A stretch of DNA of 64,000 nucleotides, taken from Glebionis coronaria (taxonomy: Eukaryota > Streptophyta > Magnoliopsida > Asterales > Asteraceae). A model generated the notes under the pieces. It was not told the origin of the DNA and searched no databases. It saw only the letters and a list, made by a program, of their open reading frames with translations. The first letter of the stretch is position 1. Each line of letters begins with the position of its first letter. Location: positions 391,739,039 through 391,803,038 of the forward strand of contig CM046879.1 of the NCBI GenBank assembly GCA_025667525.1, written 5' to 3'. Position numbers and translations under genes: made by a program. This document shows positions 58,166-64,000 of the stretch, piece after piece.

Positions 58166-59250
58166 TCTTTGAATATTGTCAAACCTAGCATCATTCGCAT
58201 TAGCGTATTCAACAAATTCATTTGGAAGATCTTTCAACGTTTGCAAACCTTTGTTGTTGTTTTGAAAATCATTTTGATTCTTGTTTGAAACTTGATTATT
58301 AGCCCTTTGATTACCATAGTTTCCCTTGTTGAAATTGTTTTTGAAACCAACTTGATTGTTGCGATAGTTGTTGTTAGCATTTTGATTTGAACCAAAACCC
58401 GGTGGAGTCAATTGATTAGAGCGGGAAACTTGACCGTTTTGGTTGTAATTTCCCGTGGCCGCGAAGGCACTCTAAGTGTTACCACCGTTGGTAATGCACT
58501 CGGAGAAATCATGACATCCACCACAATACATGCAAGAAACCTCAACCGCTTTAGCCGTAGCGGGATCACATGGTTCGCCAACTTTAAACTCAAACAAAAG
58601 TCCTTTTAGCTTATCAAAAATCTTATTTTCCAAGTTCGCCTCAATTTGGCAAGCATCGATGGTAGTAGACAAAGAAGGTGAAGCCGAAGACGAAGCCTTA
58701 CGAACACTAGAGGTGCTACGAGGACTATACACCTTAGATCTATTCTCAATTATCCCCAAAGCTTCCTCAACCGTTTTACACAAAAAATTACCACCCGCGG
58801 CGGCATTTAAATAATCTCTTTCATGATCATTAAGTCCATTGTAAAACGTGTCAATTTGATGCAAGTCGGAAAAACCGTGATGAGGACATTCATGTAACAT
58901 TTCCTTAAACCTATTCCAAGCCGTTGAAAAACTTTCATTAAACTCTTGTGAAAACTTTGAAATCTCGTTTTTCAAGTGCGTAGTCTTAGAGGGTGGAAAA
59001 AATTGGTTCACAAACTTTGACACGAGATCCTTCCACGTCAATATAGAATTGGGTGGCTCTTTCTCTAACCAAATATTAGCGGGCCTCGCTAAGGAATACG
59101 GAAAAATCATCATCTTAATCGAGTCATTCGAGACATCCTTAAACTTGCAAGTGGCGGTAAGACGATTGAATTGGCGGATATGGTTGTGTGGATTGTCCTT
59201 CTCATCACCACGGAATTTGTTGTTTTGGATCATCGACAACATCCTCTCGG
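58163..59250 (-). pseudogene. Athila-2 gag, N-terminus missing
   Basis: Capsid beginning at about 59250 with PERMLSMIQNNKFRG, then DNPHNHIRQFNRL, WLEKEPPNSILTWKDLV, PHHGFSDLHQIDTFYNGL and AAAGGNFLCKTVEEALGIIE, and a zinc knuckle CMYCGGCHDFSEC (C-x2-C-x3-H-x4-C). TAG at 58472-58474 and TAA at 58163-58165 interrupt it; between them is an Asn/Gln-rich stretch. The N-terminal end is replaced by copia-3 sequence. Confidence 0.9.
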
Positions 59251-61376
59251 GTACGGATAATCGTCCACCAATGTTGGTGAAGACTATGTATGAGGAATGG
59301 GCTTCCCGAATGAAACTTTATATGTTGAACAAGGAGAATGGACATCTAATTTTGGCATCGTTTCTCAATGGACCATTAGATTATGGTACAGTGACGGAAG
59401 GTACGACCACTCGTCCTCGCACAACGGGTGAATTGACTGGAGATATGAAGATTCAAGATAAATGTGATAAGTATGCAACAAACATCATTCTCCAAGCCGT
59501 TCCTCCAGATGTCTACAAACTCGTCAGCAAACATAAAGTTGCCATAGAGTTATGGGATAGAATTCGGGTTCTAATGCAAGGCACCTCGTTAACTAAACAA
59601 GAACGAGAGTGTAAGCTTTATGATGCATTTGATAAGTTTGCATATGTGCCAGGGGAGACTCTCAATGACTACTATCTGAGATTTACCCTATTGTTGAATG
59701 AGCTAAATATTTATGGCATGGCAATTCCTACCTTTCAATTGAACACCAAGTATTTGAACACTCTTCCTCCAGAATGGAAAAAATACGTGACGGATGTTAA
59801 ATTGGCTAAGGACTTGCATAACACCAATGTGGATCAACATCAAGCTTTTCTTCAACAACACGAATGCCATGTGATCGAGGCTCGATTGTCTACACCTCAA
59901 GTTCATGATCCACTTGCAATGTATGCTTCTCAACAAAACATGGCTTATACTTATCAACAACCATCATACTTGCAACAGCCACCAACACACATCTATCAGC
60001 AACCACGGTAACCATCTTATCAACCACCAATGATGCCCCAGCAAGAATATCAACAATGTGTTCATCAACAATCTTTTCAACAACAACCACCATATCAAAC
60101 ATCACCATCACAAGCCAACACTTCTCCATTGGGCTATACTCCTCAGCAAGGATATTTTCCAATAGAAGCACAACCAGCACAAGCTTTCTACTCTAATGAA
60201 CTTCCACCAATTGAAGCACCGATCTTTACTCCAAATGATACGCCAGCTGATGTTCTAAACCATCTCACAGCCTACTTGTCAAAACTTGTTGCAACTAGAG
60301 GATTTCCACCAACAAACAATCAGCTCCGCACCTCATCAAATCCTTGACAACAAGCCACTGTTCAAGATGGTCAAGTGACGGTGCAACCTATTCAGGGAAG
60401 GCAAAATTCATATGGACCTCCTACAAGGACTGGGAACAATCAAGTTGTGAATTCTCAAGCTAGAGGAAATGGGAGTCCTATTGGTCCTAAGAAGGTTGTG
60501 ACTTGCTACAATTGTCGAGGACAAGGTCATATGGCTAGGGAATGCAATCAGCCGAAAAGGAGAAGGTATGATGCATGGTTTCGTGAGAAGATGTATTTGG
60601 TTGATGCTCAGTCTAAGGGGAAGATTTTGGATTCAGAGGAGTTAGCATTTCTTACAGACCCAGGGGCAGCAGATACTGAAGGCATTGCAGTCGTCTCTAC
60701 TTCTAATGCAGCTTATCAAGCAGATGACCTTGACGCATATGATTCTGATTGTGATGACATTCACTCTGCCCAAGCTGCTCTCGTTGTTAATCTCTCTCAC
60801 TACGGTTTTGATGTCATCAGTGAGGTACCAACCACATCTAATAATATTGATGATAACCAACATCAAGTTGGGCATGAAAATGACAACCTCGAACAGCATT
60901 CGGGAACTAGTAATTCAAATGATGTGGTACCCAAACCTACACATTTGAGTGAACCTCAACCAAATGCTACGACGGGTATGGAATCTTATGCTCAACATGA
61001 TTTGGTCATGGTGCCTAAACATATTATTGATCAAATGCATATGGCACTCCGACAATCCGTAGATACGAATTCCACCCTAACTGCTGAGCTTGCGTTGCAT
61101 AAAGAAAAGGTCAAAACTTTTGAAATGGTCCCTCAAGAAGAGAAAATAACATGTTCTAAATTTGAACGATTTCGTTTTGAAAAGATTGAACACTTGAAAG
61201 AAATAGAATCATTAAAAGCTAATCTTTCCAATGAATTAAAAGAAAAAGAGTCGGTTGTCAATGATTTTCAATTACTTAAAATAGATTTCGAAATTCTCGA
61301 GTCTAAAAAGGTTGAATCGGAAATTAATGCTACCAAACTTCTTCAATTCAAAGAACAACAACTTTTAAAACAATAA
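59250..61376 (+). pseudogene. copia-3 gag, capsid and zinc knuckle
   Basis: Plus-strand Ty1/copia gag starting abruptly at about 59250 in DNRPPMLVKTMYEEWASRM; the usual upstream residues, primer site and LTR are missing. It continues with ATNIILQAVPPDVYKLVSKH, LYDAFDKFAYVPGETLNDYY and LPPEWKKYVTDVKLAKDL, then a Gln/Tyr/Pro-rich stretch (59930-60340) and a zinc knuckle CYNCRGQGHMAREC (60503-60544). A downstream acidic and coiled-coil-like region follows. Stops at 60009-60011, 60345-60347 and 61374-61376 are all in the one frame, with no frameshift. A longer plus-strand frame appears to start at 59049 because antisense Athila-2 sequence is open; that is not a real start. Confidence 0.9.
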
Positions 61377-63725
61377 GCTTCCACAGAAAAGGTTCATCTT
61401 TTAACTAAATCATTTAAAGAACTCGAACTTAAGCGTCTTCAAGATTTACCATCTAATCCCGGTTATGCAAAACAAGCTCAGGAATATATTCCCGGTCTTT
61501 ATGATATGACCATAATTGGCAAATCAAAAGAAGCACCTTTTGTTCGTAGTACTGAGAAGACACAATCACTTGCGGATGAAACTCATTCTAAAATGCTTTC
61601 AAAATTCCATACAATTGATTATGATCAACATAACAAAGATCAATTTTCGAAAAAGACACGCATTCACTTACAAAAGGAATTAGCAGAATTAACAGTTCGT
61701 GTGCCCCAAAGTTTGTCAATTGAAAACCTTCCTAGTACGTCTCCTACACTCGTCAAAAAGGATTTAAAAAAGTTAATTCCACCGGTAAGTAAGGCGTCCG
61801 TTAACTTAAATACGGTTCACCAACACTTAGCCGATTTTGACAAGGTCATTTTGGAACGTACGACGGCCACAACCATAACGGAAGGTGAATGGAACTTTGA
61901 GCACACTAGAGTTGCGTTTCGAGATGAAATTGTTCCGTTTGTAAAGAATTTTAAGGCTTGTCTTAGTAATCTTGATCAAGATTTGTTTTTGGAAATAGGA
62001 GAAGTTAGACGTGTTTTCAATGAAATGCATGATGCTTATGAAAACAGTTTACTTGAAATAGAACGGGTTTCACGCCAAAATGATCTGCTTCTGAAGCAAG
62101 TGATGTCTCATGATATAGTTTCTGTCTGTGTGAATAAAAGTGTTGATAATGATTCTATTGTGCATAATGTTGAATCTGTGGATAATGTGGTAGATAGTAC
62201 TTGTCACGAATCTGACGCTGAATTTTTAAAGCTTCAAGATTCATATTCTTCGCTTTCAAAACATTTTGATGAGATTCAAACACATTGTATTTCGCTTGAA
62301 TGCAAGCAACAATTTATTTTAGAAATATTTGAAACATCATTCGAAGGGGTTAATATCGATGATGCAAACTTTGAAAAGAATTTTCGATTGAATTTACAAT
62401 CAAAACAGCGTCAGCCAGGTGACAAGGTTGCTCAATCTTTGCCGATAGACATAGAGAAATCTAAGGAGCTTAACTGTGTGAACGTACTTGAGGCCGCTGA
62501 GAATCTTAAACTTGATCTAGATAATCGAGTTTCCAAGATTTTGTCCAAAGTTGATAAATTAAAACAGAAAAATACACGACTCTTCGATTCAGTAAAGCCC
62601 GCATGTGCTTATACCACTACACAGAATCAATCTTTGATTGAACAATTGAATCGAAAGTCAGTGGAAATATTTGATTTGAGGGAACAAATTTGTGATAAGC
62701 ATCTGGTCTTGGCTGAGTTAAAGGAAACACTTCGTACTCTAAAAGGTAAGAATGTTGTGGATAACGCAGCCACTGTCTCAGCATCGTCCTCTAGTGCAAT
62801 CAAATGGAACCTTATAGCCGTCACACCACTTAACAAGGGCCTTAGGACTAAACCATCTCAAACTTTAGTCACTAAAGATAAGGCGGAATCAAAACCACCT
62901 TCTAATATTCCCGTGTTGCCTTCTACAGGAGTAAGCACCACCACTAAGGCTCAAAGATCTAAGCTTAAACGAAACAAGAAGAATGATAGGATCTTGCCCC
63001 CATCTAGTAGTCAAGTGAAGAAGAAAGTAGAAGCCCATCCTAGGAATGTTATTTCTGTTTTGAATAAAAAGAATCATGTAGCTAAACCTAAAGGCTCTGC
63101 GGTTGTGCAGCGTTCTAAGCCTACTGTGAATTCTAATTTAAAATGTTGGAATTGCAATGAATGTATGTTTTCTAGTCGTCATGATTCTTGCCTTATTGAC
63201 CATGTGAATGAGATGCATGCCCGGAAAAATGGATTAGAATGGAAACCGACTAAGAAAGTGTTAACCCAAGTTGGTTGGATGTGGCGCCCCACTGGTAGAA
63301 CTTTCACTATAGTAGGAAATACGTGCCCTTTAACTAGGATCACTCCCACTGAAGTGAAGAAAGCGTGCCCTTTAACTAGGAGTACCAAGGCTACCAAAAC
63401 ACAAGCGTGTCCTTTAACTAGGAACACTAACACTACTGTAGGAACCAAGTGCCCTTTAAATAGGCCTACTCCCACTGTAGTGCCCGCGAATAATCCAAAA
63501 CCTAAGAAAGTTTGAACAGTAAAACCTGTTAGTGCTAAAACTCACATTAGAAAACGCAGGAAATCTAAGGGTCAAACAAATGTTAGCAATTCTGATAATC
63601 TTATATATGTATCTGCTAACACTCCAGAACCAATAGTTTCCAATGCATTGTCTACTGTTGTTGTTGAAAACAGGTGGTCCAAATTATTCTCTGGTATTTG
63701 GACTCTGGTTGCTCCAAGCATATGA
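61377..63725 (+). pseudogene. copia-3 gag C-terminal extension
   Basis: Same frame as the capsid: a 669-codon open stretch (61506-63515) of mostly charged, Lys/Glu/Leu-rich sequence likely to form coiled coils (about 61700-62780), then a Lys-rich basic part, then WKPTKKVLTQVGWMWRPTGR. Four copies of CPLTR or CPLNR follow (63323-63480). After a TGA (63513-63515) the frame runs on to a TGA at 63723-63725, reading through the protease site out of frame as FSGIWTLVAPSI. I recall this long extension from daisy-family copia polyproteins. Its role is unknown. Confidence 0.82.
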
Positions 63726-64000
63726 ACGGAGATCGCTCTCAGCTCAGAAATTTTGTCAACAAGTTTCTTGGTACGGTTCGATTTGGTAATGATCATATTG
63801 CAAAGATAATAGGTTATGGTGAATATCATATTGGGAATGTTATAATTTCGAGAGTGTATTACGTGGAAGGTCTTGGTCACAACTTATTTTCTGTGGGACA
63901 TTTTTGTGATGCAAACCTAGAAGTTGCTTTTCGAGAGCATACCTGCTTCATTCGTAATTTGGAAGGGGTTGATTTATTGAAAGGTACTCGAGGGAATAAT
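63684..64000 (+). pseudogene. copia-3 protease and pre-integrase start (window-truncated)
   Basis: In the frame one base behind gag, from about 63684, the Ty1/copia protease active site reads WYLDSGCSKHMNGDRSQL, followed by VRFGNDHIAKIIGYG, SRVYYVEGLGHNLFSVGHFC and FIRNLEGVDLLKGTRGNN up to the window edge. This 100-codon stretch has no stop. The remaining pol must lie to the right. Gag and pol being in different frames could be decay or a designed frameshift; see findings. Confidence 0.9.

Larger units (their letters stand above)
47771..59250 (-). mobile_element. Athila-2: Athila-like element, 5' end missing
   Basis: Minus-strand element inserted in copia-1 gag. It has one LTR (47771-51915), a non-coding 3' region, and gag-pol up to about 59250. 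There the gag stops short (about 70-80 residues missing relative to Athila-1) and plus-strand copia-3 sequence begins, so the 5' LTR, primer site and gag start are gone. Pol protein is clearly related to Athila-1 but the LTR is different and over twice as long. Confidence 0.88.

Noticed and set aside
59049..59250. Upstream start for copia-3 gag at 59049
   Set aside because: The residues before about 59250 are the antisense of Athila-2 gag, which has a clear capsid reading on the minus strand.

Overview
This 64 kb window is plant nuclear DNA made almost entirely of nested LTR retrotransposons. I see no host gene, no tRNA or rRNA gene and no CRISPR array. The organism is a flowering plant and most likely a member of the daisy family (Asteraceae). 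The basis is remembered resemblance of two Ty1/copia polyproteins, and of the extra ORF downstream of one of them, to proteins commonly annotated in Tanacetum, Artemisia, Chrysanthemum and lettuce genomes. That assignment is recognition, not a search.

Layout. The oldest recognisable layer is a minus-strand Ty1/copia element (here copia-1): its gag lies at 46294-47770 and its protease/pre-integrase part at 7097-7929. Five things interrupt or flank it. (a) A minus-strand Ty3/gypsy element with 3.43 kb LTRs (gypsy-A1) fills 1-7096 and runs off the left edge. (b) A 298 bp solo LTR sits at 7618-7915 (target duplication GTTGG). (c) A plus-strand Sirevirus-like Ty1/copia element (copia-2) spans 7930-46293 (CATGA). 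(d) Inside copia-2, at 16699-40475, is a second gypsy-A element (gypsy-A2, ACAAG), and inside the 5' LTR of gypsy-A2 is a minus-strand Athila-like element (Athila-1, 17256-28782, ACATA/ACATC). (e) A second Athila-like element (Athila-2, 47771 to about 59250) interrupts the gag of copia-1. At about 59250 Athila-2 is joined head to head with a 5'-truncated plus-strand Ty1/copia element (copia-3), which continues past the right edge.

State of the genes. Every polyprotein is broken. Athila-1 is one reading frame with seven premature stops and no frameshift. Athila-2 has five stops and one frameshift. Copia-2 has stops, frameshifts and a YVDD-to-YVDN change in the reverse transcriptase. Gypsy-A1 and gypsy-A2 are relics that share the same lesions. 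Copia-3 keeps one gag frame with four stops, then changes frame at the protease. LTRs, primer-binding sites, polypurine tracts and target duplications are well enough preserved to give the order of insertion: copia-1 first, then the solo-LTR element and copia-2, then gypsy-A2, then Athila-1.

The most unusual signals are: (1) a roughly 10 bp word (GCGTTGACA or ACGCTGACA with variants) repeated about 45 times through copia-2, in coding and non-coding parts alike, always in element orientation and always in one reading frame where it is coding; (2) an array of about 22 TCGGAAT cores with a period near 24 bp, flanked by inverted repeats, in the transcribed leader part of the Athila-1 LTRs; (3) a complete extra LTR with its own polypurine tract and primer-binding site inside copia-2; and (4) a large third ORF in copia-2 cut in two by gypsy-A2.
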